64,000 nt of DNA, from NCBI RefSeq assembly GCF_004341625.1, contig NZ_SLZG01000006.1, forward strand, positions 303,065-367,064, given 5' to 3'. This document shows, in pieces, positions 41,756 to 50,733 of this stretch; the stretch's first letter is position 1; each line of letters starts with the position of its first letter. The notes beneath the pieces are model-generated. The model did no database searches. It was not told the DNA's origin and saw only the letters and a program-made list of their open reading frames with translations. The translations under genes were made by a program, and so were the position numbers. The stretch is from Rhizobium sp. BK376. Its GTDB lineage: Bacteria > Pseudomonadota > Alphaproteobacteria > Rhizobiales > Rhizobiaceae.

Positions 41756-43057
41756 TTACGCCGCGATGAACTCGTTCCAGCGGCGGACCATGTAGCGGTC
41801 TTCGTCCATGACCGAGTTCCAGCAGGCGATGTGGCCGATGCGGTCCTGGAAGGAGCCGCCGTCGCGAACGGCGCCGGCCTTTTCCATCACCTTGCCTTCG
41901 GGCGACATGATATCGCCCTGTGCCGGCTTGCCTTCCATCCAGTAGCCCCACTCGTCGGCGGTCATGAAACCCTTCGCCGTGTCGAGGCAGGCCGAATAGT
42001 AGCCCTGGCGGTTGAGGTAGGCGCCGACCCAGCCCGATGTGTACCAGTTGATATATTCATAGGCCGCGTCGAGCTGCGCGCCGGACAGGTGCTTGGCGAG
42101 GCCGAGACCGCCGCCCCAGGCGCGGTAGCCTTCCTTGAGCGGCTGGAAGGTGCAGGCGATGCCCTTGGAGCGGACGGCGGCGACGGCCGGCGACCACATG
42201 GACTGGATGACGACTTCGCCCGAGGCCATCAGGTTGACGGATTCATCGAAGCTCTTCCAGAAGGCGCGGAACTGGCCGTCGCCCTTGGTCTTGATCAGGA
42301 ATTCGATCGTCTTGTCGATCTCTTCCTTCGTCATGTTGCCCTTGTCGGCATATTTCATCTTGCCTGACGCTTCCATGATCATGGCGGCGTCCATGATGCC
42401 GATCGACGGCACGTTGATGATCGCCGTCTTGCCCTTGAACTTCGGATCGAGGATATCGGCCCAGCTGGTGATTTCGCGGCCGGTCAGGTCAGGACGGATG
42501 CCGAGCGTGTCGGCATTGTAGATCGTCGGCATCATGGTGAACCACTGGGTCGGTTCCTTGGCGAACTTCTTCGAATCCTGGCTCTCGACGAAACCGACCG
42601 TATGCGGCGCCGTGCCCTGCGCGATCGTGGAGTCGGGCGTCAGCTTGCCGGTCGTGAAGATCGGCACGACCTTGTCGAAATATTTCAGCTTCTTGACGTC
42701 CATCGGCTGCAAAACGCCAGCTGGGAAGACCTTCTTGCAGATCCAGTATTCGATGTCGGCGATATCATAGCTGTTCGGCTGGGTCACCGCGCGCTGGGCG
42801 GCGGCGTCGGAATCGGTCGCCGTCATTTCCAGCGTGATGCCGAGGTCGGCTTTGCACTTGTCGGCGATAGCATTGATGTTCGAAACGCCGGTGCCGAATT
42901 GGCGGAGCGTGATATTGGACTGCGCCCAGATCGTCGGGAAACCGGTGATCAGGCCGGAGCCTGCGGCAGCGCCGATCGCGGCAGCGCCAGTTTTCAGCAA
43001 CTTGCGGCGGGAAATTCCCGCTTCCGTGCCGGTCGTCGTCTTCTTGTCATTTGTCAT
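41756..43057 (-). CDS. ABC substrate-binding protein, PotD/spermidine type, Tat-exported
   Basis: A 433-residue periplasmic receptor. The N-terminus carries a twin-arginine signal (SRRKLLKTGAAAIGAAAG, about residues 15-32) and is cleaved near FPTIWAQ. Mature features are of the PotD/PotF type: DIADIEYWICKKVFPAGVLQ near residue 100, ITSWADILDPKFKGKTAI near 190 and AYEYINWYTSGWVG near 330. Start ATG at 43057 with AAGGGGAACTGAC upstream; an in-frame ATG at 43093 is less likely. Tat export suggests folding in the cytoplasm before export. Confidence 0.92.
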   Translation of the reverse strand: MTNDKKTTTGTEAGISRRKLLKTGAAAIGAAAGSGLITGFPTIWAQSNITLRQFGTGVSNINAIADKCKADLGITLEMTATDSDAAAQRAVTQPNSYDIADIEYWICKKVFPAGVLQPMDVKKLKYFDKVVPIFTTGKLTPDSTIAQGTAPHTVGFVESQDSKKFAKEPTQWFTMMPTIYNADTLGIRPDLTGREITSWADILDPKFKGKTAIINVPSIGIMDAAMIMEASGKMKYADKGNMTKEEIDKTIEFLIKTKGDGQFRAFWKSFDESVNLMASGEVVIQSMWSPAVAAVRSKGIACTFQPLKEGYRAWGGGLGLAKHLSGAQLDAAYEYINWYTSGWVGAYLNRQGYYSACLDTAKGFMTADEWGYWMEGKPAQGDIMSPEGKVMEKAGAVRDGGSFQDRIGHIACWNSVMDEDRYMVRRWNEFIAA

Positions 43058-43085
43058 GTCAGTTCCCCTTTTTTGGTGTTGAGAT

Positions 43086-44168
43086 TCATGCACGGCCTAG
43101 AAGAACGGCGTCCTCCAGTGCCCAACGCAAAGGCACCGCGTCGCCGACCGACACGGGTTTGGCGAAGTAATCACTGTCATTCGCAATGACCGTGAAGTCG
43201 TCGCTGCCCGCGCCGACGACGGTGATCTTCACCGAAGCGCCGCGATATTCGATGTTGGAGATGACGCCATTCATGCCGAGCGTCTTGTCGAAGGCAGCCT
43301 CGAGACGGACACGATCAGTGCGGATGCCGATATCGACATTCTCGCCGACCTGCTTGCCATCACCACGCACGGAGAAGGCCTGTCCCTCAGGCACCTCAAG
43401 CGTCGTGAGGCCATTTTGGGAGGACACGACACGACCGGACAGTACGTTGTGATCGCCCATGAAACGCGCGACGAAAGCAGTCGCCGGCTCTTCGAACACC
43501 TTGCGGGGCGTTGCAGCCTGCTCGATCTTGCCGTCATTCATAATGACGATCAGATCGGCGAGCGCCATCGCCTCTTCCTGGCTGTGCGTCACATGTACGA
43601 AGGTGATGCCGAGCGACTTTTGAAGCTTCTTGAGCTCGGCGCGCATGCGGATCTTGAGAAAGGGATCAAGCGCCGACAGCGGTTCATCCAGCAATAGGGC
43701 CTCCGGATCGGTGATCAGAGCCCGTGCCAGCGCCACACGCTGCTGTTGACCACCCGACAGCTGCGCCGGCCGCCGGGTTGCATAGGCGTCCATCTGCATC
43801 AGCTTCAGCATTTCCAACGCCTTGGCACGACGCTCGGCTTTCTCGACGCCCTTCATCTTCAGGCTGAAGGCGACATTCTCGATAAGGTCGAGATGCGGAA
43901 ACAGCGCGTAGGACTGGAACATCATTGCAGTGTCGCGCTTGGCCGGCGGAAAATCGGTAACGACGGTGTTGCCAAGCCTGATATCGCCGGAGGAAATGCT
44001 CTCGTGGCCGGCGATCATGCGTAGCGTAGAGGTTTTTCCGCAGCCCGAAGGCCCAAGGAAGCAGCAGTAGGATCCGGCTGGAATCTTCAGACTGATGGAA
44101 TGGACCGCCGTAGTGGCTCCATAGACCTTGGAAACGGATACGATATCGATCTCTGCGGCTTTCGACAT
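43086..44168 (-). CDS. ABC transporter ATPase, PotA/spermidine type
   Basis: A 360-residue ATPase and first gene of the operon. Walker A GPSGCGKTSTLRMIAGHE starts near residue 40, the Q-loop is MMFQSYALFPH, the signature is QLSGGQQQRVALARAL, Walker B is LLLDEPLSALD and the switch is VTHSQEEAMALAD. A TOBE-type domain follows (about residues 270-360). The start is the ATG at 44168 after AGGGGAAGACA; a frame open to 44270 lacks a better site. It is transcribed divergently from a GntR regulator. Confidence 0.93.
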   Translation of the reverse strand: MSKAAEIDIVSVSKVYGATTAVHSISLKIPAGSYCCFLGPSGCGKTSTLRMIAGHESISSGDIRLGNTVVTDFPPAKRDTAMMFQSYALFPHLDLIENVAFSLKMKGVEKAERRAKALEMLKLMQMDAYATRRPAQLSGGQQQRVALARALITDPEALLLDEPLSALDPFLKIRMRAELKKLQKSLGITFVHVTHSQEEAMALADLIVIMNDGKIEQAATPRKVFEEPATAFVARFMGDHNVLSGRVVSSQNGLTTLEVPEGQAFSVRGDGKQVGENVDIGIRTDRVRLEAAFDKTLGMNGVISNIEYRGASVKITVVGAGSDDFTVIANDSDYFAKPVSVGDAVPLRWALEDAVLLGRA

Positions 44169-44340
44169 TGTCTTCCCCTGTTTGAGAAGAACAATGCATC
44201 TTCCGTGCCAGTTTCTATTGCGGCGCAACAAGTCATTTAAAATCAATTTCTTGATGGAGAATTTTCGCAATTATCCAAAATTGAGGCAACATACGTCCTT
44301 GCACACGAATTAGGCTATCGTCTGCAATTAAGGCAACGTT

Positions 44341-44350
44341 TCGTATACAA
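44341..44350. promoter_or_regulatory. Candidate GntR/FCD operator (TCGTATACAA)
   Basis: TCGTATACAA differs by one base from the TTGTATACAA-type palindrome bound by many FCD-class GntR regulators. It lies in the 264-base divergent region between the PotA-like and GntR genes. Short, so a chance match is possible. Confidence 0.3.
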
Positions 44351-44432
44351 TCCTTCAGCATATTGAGCGCAAATTCCGTTTAACTTTCGAGAGAAACAGG
44401 GATATATTTCCGGTCAAAAGGTACCTGATTTC

Positions 44433-45146
44433 ATGAAATTCGCGCCGAGCGCCCTCCAGACAGCAGACGACTCAGCCGATACGGGCACGCGACAGATCCG
44501 CGACGCGCTTCGCGATGCCATCGTGGAGCGTCGATTGTCGCCTGGAACGAAACTGTCCGAAAGCGATGTCGGTAACCTCTTCAATGTCAGCCGCACGCTG
44601 GTTCGAGCCGCCCTGCAGGCCCTTTCCTACGAAGGGTTGGTAAGTGTCGAGAAGAATCGCGGTGCGTTCGTGGCCTACCCTTCTCCCGAGGAAGCACGCC
44701 AGATCTTCGCCGCGCGCCGCCTCGTGGAGCCCGGAATTCTGCGGGAGGCGGCCACCAGAATTACGCCGTCGCAGATCTGGCAGCTGAGACATCTGTTGCT
44801 TGAGGAAGGCCGTTTGATGGGCGAGCGGGGCCAGACGGCCCGCCGTGCCGAGATCAAGGCATCCGGCGATTTTCATCTCACCCTTGCAGCGATATCCGGC
44901 AACGTCATCATGCAGCGTTTCATGGATGAACTCGTTGCCCGCTCTTCGCTGGTGATCGCACTTTACGGCCAATCGACAATTTCGAGCTGTGGCCACTCCG
45001 AGCACGGCAACATTGTAGCGGCGATTGAGCGAAATGATCTGGATGAGGCTTGTCGGCTGATGCTGGACCACATTGCGCACATCGAGGCCGATCTTGATTT
45101 GCGCGAACGCAGGGGTTTCAATCTGAAGGAAGCCCTGGAATTATGA
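44433..45146 (+). CDS. GntR-family transcriptional regulator, FCD class
   Basis: A 237-residue regulator with an N-terminal winged helix (about residues 18-85: LSESDVGNLFNVSRTLVRAA and GLVSVEKNRGAFVA) and an FCD effector domain (about 95-230), whose metal-ligand region includes the DFHLTLA and HGNIVAAIERND stretches. It faces the PotABCD-like/racemase operon across 264 bases and is the obvious candidate regulator of it, probably a repressor relieved by the imported compound. Confidence 0.92.
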   Translation: MKFAPSALQTADDSADTGTRQIRDALRDAIVERRLSPGTKLSESDVGNLFNVSRTLVRAALQALSYEGLVSVEKNRGAFVAYPSPEEARQIFAARRLVEPGILREAATRITPSQIWQLRHLLLEEGRLMGERGQTARRAEIKASGDFHLTLAAISGNVIMQRFMDELVARSSLVIALYGQSTISSCGHSEHGNIVAAIERNDLDEACRLMLDHIAHIEADLDLRERRGFNLKEALEL

Positions 45147-45403
45147 ACCTGCGCGAATGTTGGTCAGCGGCATATCAGGCCTTGGCCGGGATCGCGAATT
45201 GGAGCGGAATAAGGCCGTAACCAAACAGCTTTCTCTGACGTATGACCGCTGCTTTTCCGAGGCGCGTCTTGCCTGCCAGGCTTTGTTTGTTCTCAACACA
45301 CCGCTCTGTATTTGATTGTCTTGTCGCCTCGCAGCGACTTGCTAAGCTGTCGACTTGCCCTTGCGCTTCCAAGAGCTGCTTTGGCAGGTGGTGGAGGTGA
45401 CAC

Positions 45404-46432
45404 ATGCAAGAACAGGTCGTGAGCGTTGCAAGCTACGGCGCCGAGCCCGGTTTGCGTTTTGCCGTGCTCCTTGACGGAAACGGCGGCTGTCGCACCCTCG
45501 ATATGGAAGCCGTATGCCGGTGGAGGCCAGCTGACGGCGTCGTCTGGCTGCATTTCGAGCGGGATCACGCGGCTGCTGCCGAATGGGTCACAACGAGAGG
45601 CGGCTTTGATCCGCTGGTCGCTGACGCCTTGCTCGAGGAAGAGTCGCGCCCACGTGTCGAAAGCATCGATGACGGGCTGCTGATTATTCTTCGCGGTGTT
45701 TGCGCCGCGCCCCCGGAGGAAGTGGAGGCTGGGCCTGCCGAAATCGATCTCGTTCCTCTTCATATATGGGCCGACGAGAGCAGGCTGGTGACCCTGCGCG
45801 ATAGCGGCCACTACATAACTGCATTGCGCGACATCCGACTTGCCCTGGACAAGGGCAAGGGGCCAAGACAGACAGGGGAATTGCTCGCTCTCGTCAGCGA
45901 AAAACTGGTACGAGATCTTGAGCCGGTGCTCGACACAATGGACGAAGAGGTCGACGAACTCGACGAGTTGATCTTTCACGGCGAGGCCAGCGAAGTGCGC
46001 GAGCGGCTGAAACAGCTTCGCCGCCGCTCTGTTCAGCTTCGGCGCTATCTTGCTCCTCAGCGCGACGCCTTGAACCGTATCGAACATGACGACGCGCCGT
46101 GGCTAAAGGAGCGTGACAAGTTGCGGTTCCGCGAGGTCATCGACAAGCTGATGCGCTTCATCGAATATCTCGACGCCATCCGCGACCGTACCGGAATTCT
46201 TCATGACGACCTGTCCACGGTCATCAGCGAGCGGATTGCCCGCAATTCGAACCGCCTCGCCGCGCTCGCCGCCCTGCTTCTCCCGCCGAGCGTGGTGGCG
46301 GGTCTTTTCGGCATGAATGTCGGCGGTATCCCCGGTGTCAACGACACCTGGGCGTTCATTATAATCGTTGCCTTCGTCGCGATCACATCGGTTGCAACGC
46401 TGATGATCCTCAAGCGGATCAACTGGCTTTGA
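45404..46432 (+). CDS. zntB: CorA-family zinc transporter, ZntB-like
   Basis: A 342-residue inner-membrane metal-ion transporter of the CorA superfamily. A large cytoplasmic domain (residues 1-275) is followed by two C-terminal membrane helices. The pore motif GMN appears as FGMNVGGIPG near residue 300, just after the first helix; GMNVGGIPG is the ZntB-type variant. ATG follows GGAGGTGACAC. It appears monocistronic. ZntB proteins are reported to move zinc; direction and ion here are by family only. Confidence 0.88.
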   Translation: MQEQVVSVASYGAEPGLRFAVLLDGNGGCRTLDMEAVCRWRPADGVVWLHFERDHAAAAEWVTTRGGFDPLVADALLEEESRPRVESIDDGLLIILRGVCAAPPEEVEAGPAEIDLVPLHIWADESRLVTLRDSGHYITALRDIRLALDKGKGPRQTGELLALVSEKLVRDLEPVLDTMDEEVDELDELIFHGEASEVRERLKQLRRRSVQLRRYLAPQRDALNRIEHDDAPWLKERDKLRFREVIDKLMRFIEYLDAIRDRTGILHDDLSTVISERIARNSNRLAALAALLLPPSVVAGLFGMNVGGIPGVNDTWAFIIIVAFVAITSVATLMILKRINWL

Positions 46433-46535
46433 AAGCCCGAAGCGACCATGGAAAATTCGTCTTCAATGGCGACCAATTCATCAAAATGGTCTACGCCTGC
46501 CTTTAATCAAACTGAACGCATAAAAGAGGAAACCC

Positions 46536-46937
46536 ATGGTCGAACATCCTGCAGGCATAGTGGAACTGGAGAGCGCCCACGACTTTTCCACGACCCTGAA
46601 ACGGCTTGGCGATGCATTCGAGAAAGCCAACTTGAAGATATTTGCGCGCATCGATCACAGCGGCGCAGCCGAACAGGTGGGCCTGACAATGCCGCGGACC
46701 ATTGTTCTGATTTACGGCAGTCCGCAATCGGGCACGCCCGTGATGTTGGAAACGCCAGCGGCAGCACTGGATCTCCCGCTCCGAGTCCTGGTGCGTGAAG
46801 ACACAAGCGGAAAGACCATCGTTGCCTTTCATCCTGCCGCCGCAATCACAAACGCGGTAGTGCTGACCAGTGAACAACTGGCGCGGTTTTCTAAAGCGGA
46901 GACTGTGATCGCGAGCGCGATCAAGCCAGATCAATAG
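46536..46937 (+). CDS. DUF302 domain protein
   Basis: A 133-residue cytoplasmic protein of the DUF302 family. The core includes SAHDFSTTLKRLGDAFEKAN and IFARIDHSGAA in the N-terminal half, and PRTIVLIYGSPQSGTPVM, with the family's conserved glycine-rich turn. The biochemical role of DUF302 proteins is unknown; they are often seen alone or fused to redox domains. It follows the ZntB-like gene on the same strand by 103 bases; an AAAGAGGAAACCC leader supports the start. Confidence 0.88.
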   Translation: MVEHPAGIVELESAHDFSTTLKRLGDAFEKANLKIFARIDHSGAAEQVGLTMPRTIVLIYGSPQSGTPVMLETPAAALDLPLRVLVREDTSGKTIVAFHPAAAITNAVVLTSEQLARFSKAETVIASAIKPDQ

Positions 46938-47038
46938 CCGTAAATCTCCAGGTGCTAACCGGCGTTGGCACAAATTCTCCCAAGCGATGTAGCATAAGAA
47001 GGAAGCTGTCATGGCCCCAATCGGTCCGACTGTATAGC

Positions 47039-48466
47039 TCAGCTGAACCGGCGAATTGTTTCAAACAGCCGATCACAGGCCAGAGCGAGATTCTTCGTCG
47101 GTGAAGTCGCGACCCCCAGCAGAAGCCCGGACTCGGCGTTGTCACTCGAGACGTACCAGGCCGAAAGCGGTGAGGGAGACATGCCGAACATCGAGGCTTC
47201 ACGTACGATCGCTAGATCAGGCGTTCCCGTCGGTAATTTCAGCAACACGGCCAGGCCTGGTGCAGCGACGCGACCGACCCCGACAGACGCCTGAAGACAA
47301 TCCAGCAGCGCCTGCCGTTTGGCGGCATAGGCGCGCTTGGTGCGTCGGAGATGGCGCATATAGTGCCCCTCATGCATAAACTCCGCGGTTGCAAGTTGCA
47401 CCGCGGGACCTGGTGGCGGCGCAAGGCACGCTGCTGTCTCGCCAAACCGAGAGATCAATTCGACCGGCGCGACCAGAAAGCCAAGCCGAACAGTCGGGCT
47501 GATCGTCTTGCTGAACGAGCCTATGTGGATGACCCGTTCGTCCCGGTCGAGCGAGGCTAGCGCCGGCGCCGCCCTGCCGGCCAGCTGCAATTCGCTCAGA
47601 TAATCGTCCTCGATAACCCAAACCTCGTTCGCGGCGGCCCATTCGAGCAGACGAAGGCGCCGCTCCAACGACAAGGTAGGGCCAAGCGGCGCCTGCTGCC
47701 CTGGCGTCACGACAACGAGCTTTGCGTCAGGATGGTGGTGCAGGCCGTAGTCGATATCGATGCCCTCGGCATCAACCGGGATCGGAGACAGCGACAAGCG
47801 CGCGAGCTCAAGTCCTTTCCTGGACCACGGAAAGCCCGGATTCTCTACCCATGCGGTATGCCCCTCCAGACCTAGAACGCTGAGCGCAAGGCCCAGTCCC
47901 GCGCCGAATCCCCCGGTGATGAAGACCTGCGAAGGCAAGCAGTTGATGCCGCGGGAAACGGCAAGATAGCCGGCTATTTCCCGCCGCAACTCGAGCTCGC
48001 CGCGCGCATCCGGATAGAGCGGCGGAGCACTCGCCTCGGCACGGACCGCATGCGCACGAATTCGCGCAAACAAGGTTGCAGGAAAGGTCTCGGTCGCCGG
48101 CACGCCCATCTGGAAGAGCGCAGGTCCCTGGATCATTTCCCGATAGGCTTCCATGAACGAGCCCGCCTCCGGCTGCGGCTCGCTTTTGACGAGGGACCGA
48201 GGGCGTTGGGCGACACGCGTGCCGGTTGCCCGCGAGGCTTCGATCAACTGCGCCGCCGCCAGCTTCTCGTATGCGTTCCGCACGGTGCCACGCGCGACGC
48301 CGAGTTGGGCGGCGAGATCCTGCCATGAAGGCAGGCGCGCACCGGGTTCCAGCACTCCGCCTTCAATCGCCGCAGCTATGCCCTTGCGGATCTGCTCTGC
48401 CAGAGGAATATTTACGGTGCGGTCGAGCTTCAGATTCAGCGGCTTTTTCATCGCGCCCTGGTACAT
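47039..48466 (-). CDS. MocR/PdxR-type transcriptional regulator (GntR head, aminotransferase fold)
   Basis: A 475-residue MocR regulator. The N-terminal GntR winged helix (about residues 10-80) includes LPSWQDLAAQLGVARGTVRN. A fold-type-I aminotransferase-like domain (about 110-470) includes VFITGGFGAG, VVVTPGQQAPLGPTLSLERR, VIEDDYLSEL and the PLP lysine in HIGSFSKTISPTVRLGF. MocR proteins use PLP as a sensor, usually of vitamin B6 or amino compounds. Start is ambiguous: ATG at 48466 or 48451 (MKKPLNL). It faces a secreted cupin gene with about 75 bases between starts and probably regulates it. Confidence 0.9.
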   Translation of the reverse strand: MYQGAMKKPLNLKLDRTVNIPLAEQIRKGIAAAIEGGVLEPGARLPSWQDLAAQLGVARGTVRNAYEKLAAAQLIEASRATGTRVAQRPRSLVKSEPQPEAGSFMEAYREMIQGPALFQMGVPATETFPATLFARIRAHAVRAEASAPPLYPDARGELELRREIAGYLAVSRGINCLPSQVFITGGFGAGLGLALSVLGLEGHTAWVENPGFPWSRKGLELARLSLSPIPVDAEGIDIDYGLHHHPDAKLVVVTPGQQAPLGPTLSLERRLRLLEWAAANEVWVIEDDYLSELQLAGRAAPALASLDRDERVIHIGSFSKTISPTVRLGFLVAPVELISRFGETAACLAPPPGPAVQLATAEFMHEGHYMRHLRRTKRAYAAKRQALLDCLQASVGVGRVAAPGLAVLLKLPTGTPDLAIVREASMFGMSPSPLSAWYVSSDNAESGLLLGVATSPTKNLALACDRLFETIRRFS

Positions 48467-48541
48467 GATTTCTTCGCATTCTTGGTACTTTTTTCTAGCC
48501 TGAAAAGTCACATCTTGAGGCCATCAGAAAGAGAGGACCCC

Positions 48542-48961
48542 ATGAACATCCGTACCATCGTCGCCACCGCCTGCATCGTCGGCGCCCTCGCGATTGCCGG
48601 ATCCGCCTTGGCGCATGACAGCCAGGCCGAAACGGTCACCCCCAAATTCAATCAAGCTATTCCGAACATTCCCGGCAAGTCTCTTGTCGCCGTCGAAGTC
48701 GAATACGCTCCGGGCGCGGCCTCCCCGCCGCATACACATGCGAAGTCCGCCTTCATCTATGCCTATGTGATCTCGGGCGAAATCGAGTCCAGGGTGAATG
48801 ACGGAAAGACCCGCATCTACAAGGCCGGCGAAAGCTGGTCCGAACCGCCGAATGCGAGCCATACAATCAGCCGCAACGCAAGCAAGAGCAAACCGGCGAA
48901 GCTTCTCGCGGTCTTCGTCGTCGATTCCGACGACAAGGTACTCACCACCCCCATCAAATGA
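48542..48961 (+). CDS. Secreted cupin-domain protein
   Basis: A 139-residue exported protein. The signal peptide MNIRTIVATACIVGALAIAG ends near SALA-HDSQ. The mature cupin barrel has the metal-ligand pattern SPPHTHAKSAFIYAYVISGE (motif 1, H-x-H with later E) and a second motif near GESWSEPPNASHTISRNAS. ATG is preceded by GAGAGGACCCC. Such small periplasmic cupins are of unknown function. It is divergent to the MocR regulator; the next gene starts 67 bases downstream and may be co-transcribed. Confidence 0.88.
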   Translation: MNIRTIVATACIVGALAIAGSALAHDSQAETVTPKFNQAIPNIPGKSLVAVEVEYAPGAASPPHTHAKSAFIYAYVISGEIESRVNDGKTRIYKAGESWSEPPNASHTISRNASKSKPAKLLAVFVVDSDDKVLTTPIK

Positions 48962-49028
48962 AACCGAAGAACCAACGCGATGACGAAAAGGCTTAATAGC
49001 AGCCAGATCGCTAAAGGAGTTTTTTCAG

Positions 49029-50012
49029 ATGACCGACATCGAAAACGAAAAGAACATCAACGGCTCGTCCGATATGATGATGACTGCATACACCGTGCAC
49101 GAATTCGGGCCACCAGAAGTTATTCGCGCCGAAGCGCTGGAAAAGCCTCGCCCTGGGCAGAATGAAGTCCTGGTCAAGGTCTATGCGGCAGGTGTTGGCC
49201 CATGGGATGCCTGGATTCGATCGGGCAAGAGCGCGCTGCCCCAGCCGCTCCCCCTGACTTTGGGATCGGATTTATCCGGGGTCGTCGAGGCAGTCGGGCC
49301 GGGCGTATTACACGTCAAGCCTGGTGACGCGATATATGGCGTCACCAATCCACGGTTCATCGGAGCCTATGCGGACTATGCGATCGCCGCAGCCGACATG
49401 GTCGCGCAGAAGCCGGCCTCGATCGACCATGCCGAAGCGGCATCCGTGCCGGTCATTGCAGTGACCGCGCTCCAGGCACTCTTCCAGCATGGCAAACTGA
49501 AGGCCGGCGACACCGTGCTCATCCATGGAGGCGCGGGCAGCGTCGGCGCATATGCAATCCAGTTCGCCCGGAAGGCAAAGCTGAATGTAATTGCGACCGC
49601 TGCCGGCGATGACAAGGAGCGAGTTAAGGCACTGGGAGCCGACAAGGTAATCGACTACAAACGCGACCGTTTCGAAGACATGCTGAGCGGCGTAGATGTC
49701 GTCATCGATCTGGTCGGAGGCGATACGCAGACGAAATCCTTCGGCGTGTTGAAACGAGGCGGACGGCTGGTTTCAGCAGTGTCGCAGCCTGATCAGGATC
49801 TTGCCAAGCAGTTCGGCGTCGAGGCCTTCTTCTTCCTTGTTGCCGTCAACACCGCCGAGCTTCAGGAGATCGGCGCAGCGATCGACAGCGGCGAACTTCT
49901 TCAAAATGCCGGCCTCGTGCTTCCTATCACCGATGCTGTCAAAGCGCACCGGATGCTCGAGGGCGAGCTTCCGCGTCCGAAAGGCAAGATCGTCCTTAGG
50001 GTACGGGACTGA
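49029..50012 (+). CDS. NADPH:quinone oxidoreductase-like medium-chain dehydrogenase
   Basis: A 327-residue zinc-free MDR-family reductase. The N-terminal GroES-like domain includes VLVKVYAAGVGPWDAWIRSG and PLTLGSDLSGVVEAVGPGV. The nucleotide-binding loop is GGAGSVGAYAIQFARKA near residue 165, and the C-terminus ends GKIVLRV. It lacks the zinc-ligand set of alcohol dehydrogenases. Start ATG at 49029 has AAAGGAG ten bases upstream; an internal ATG run near 49074 is the alternative. It precedes an HxlR regulator on the same strand by 168 bases. HxlR proteins often control quinone or electrophile-responsive reductases. Confidence 0.9.
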   Translation: MTDIENEKNINGSSDMMMTAYTVHEFGPPEVIRAEALEKPRPGQNEVLVKVYAAGVGPWDAWIRSGKSALPQPLPLTLGSDLSGVVEAVGPGVLHVKPGDAIYGVTNPRFIGAYADYAIAAADMVAQKPASIDHAEAASVPVIAVTALQALFQHGKLKAGDTVLIHGGAGSVGAYAIQFARKAKLNVIATAAGDDKERVKALGADKVIDYKRDRFEDMLSGVDVVIDLVGGDTQTKSFGVLKRGGRLVSAVSQPDQDLAKQFGVEAFFFLVAVNTAELQEIGAAIDSGELLQNAGLVLPITDAVKAHRMLEGELPRPKGKIVLRVRD

Positions 50013-50148
50013 GATTATCGCCGGGCGGACGTCACTGCCGCCCGGCGCGTCTGCCAGCTCGTTCGGCTACCCTCCAGCACCTTCAGCAATGTCGCTCATC
50101 CGCGCTTGCAGTCATCGACTTGCAAAGTGCAATCGGTCGCCCTATAGT

Positions 50149-50167
50149 AACTTTCATCATGAAAGTT
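50149..50167. promoter_or_regulatory. Candidate HxlR operator palindrome
   Basis: AACTTTCATCATGAAAGTT is a perfect odd-length palindrome (nine-base arms around one central base), ending 13 bases before the HxlR-type start codon. This is the expected place for autoregulation, and it also controls the efflux genes if they share the promoter. Confidence 0.6.
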
Positions 50168-50180
50168 GTGTGGTGCCCTC

Positions 50181-50708
50181 ATGCAGAATAAGAGTTTCAA
50201 ATCCATGCCGTGCCCCGTGGCACAAAGTCTGGACCGCATCGGCGAGTGGTGGAGCATCCTCATTCTTCGCGACGCGATGCGCGGCGTTTCACGATTTGAC
50301 GAGTTCCAGAAGAGCCTGGGTATTGGTACCGCCACGCTGACGCGGCGGCTCGACAGCCTCGTGGAGGCCGGCCTGCTTGAAAAGCGACCATATCAGGAGC
50401 GACCGCCGCGTTTCGAATATGTGCTGACGGCGTGCGGCGAGGACTTCCGCCCCGTGCTCTGGTCGCTGATCGCCTGGGGCAACAGGCATTTCGCCCCGGA
50501 AGGGCCGAGCCTCGTGATTGTCGACACCGAGACCGGGGCCTGGGCAGACCCCATACTCGTCGACCGGGAAACGAGGGAGCCCATCGCAAGGCCGAAATAT
50601 GCCGTGGCGGCCGGGCCGAGCGCTCGCGAGCCACTGCCTTCGCGCTATCGCCTGAAATCCGAAGGCCCGGGATCCGCGCTGATCCAAATCCCTCCCGTCA
50701 TCAATTAA
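50181..50708 (+). CDS. HxlR-family transcriptional regulator
   Basis: A 175-residue winged-helix regulator of the HxlR/MarR-like fold. The conserved N-terminal Cys is in SMPCPVAQSLDRIGEWW, a position often used for thiol redox sensing, followed by SILILRDAMRGVSRFDEF and the winged helix GIGTATLTRRLDSLVEAGLL with RPPRFEYVLTACGEDF. Start ATG at 50181. The strong palindrome just upstream fits an operator. It is followed by EmrA-like and EmrB-like genes on the same strand, 25 bases away, and is the likely repressor of this efflux operon. Confidence 0.92.
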   Translation: MQNKSFKSMPCPVAQSLDRIGEWWSILILRDAMRGVSRFDEFQKSLGIGTATLTRRLDSLVEAGLLEKRPYQERPPRFEYVLTACGEDFRPVLWSLIAWGNRHFAPEGPSLVIVDTETGAWADPILVDRETREPIARPKYAVAAGPSAREPLPSRYRLKSEGPGSALIQIPPVIN

Positions 50709-50733
50709 TCGCATAGGCACGGAGATCACGGCC

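Noticed and set aside
45175..45405. Short minus-strand frame before the ZntB-like gene
   Set aside because: No supporting start signal or similarity; overlaps the ribosome-binding site of the next gene.
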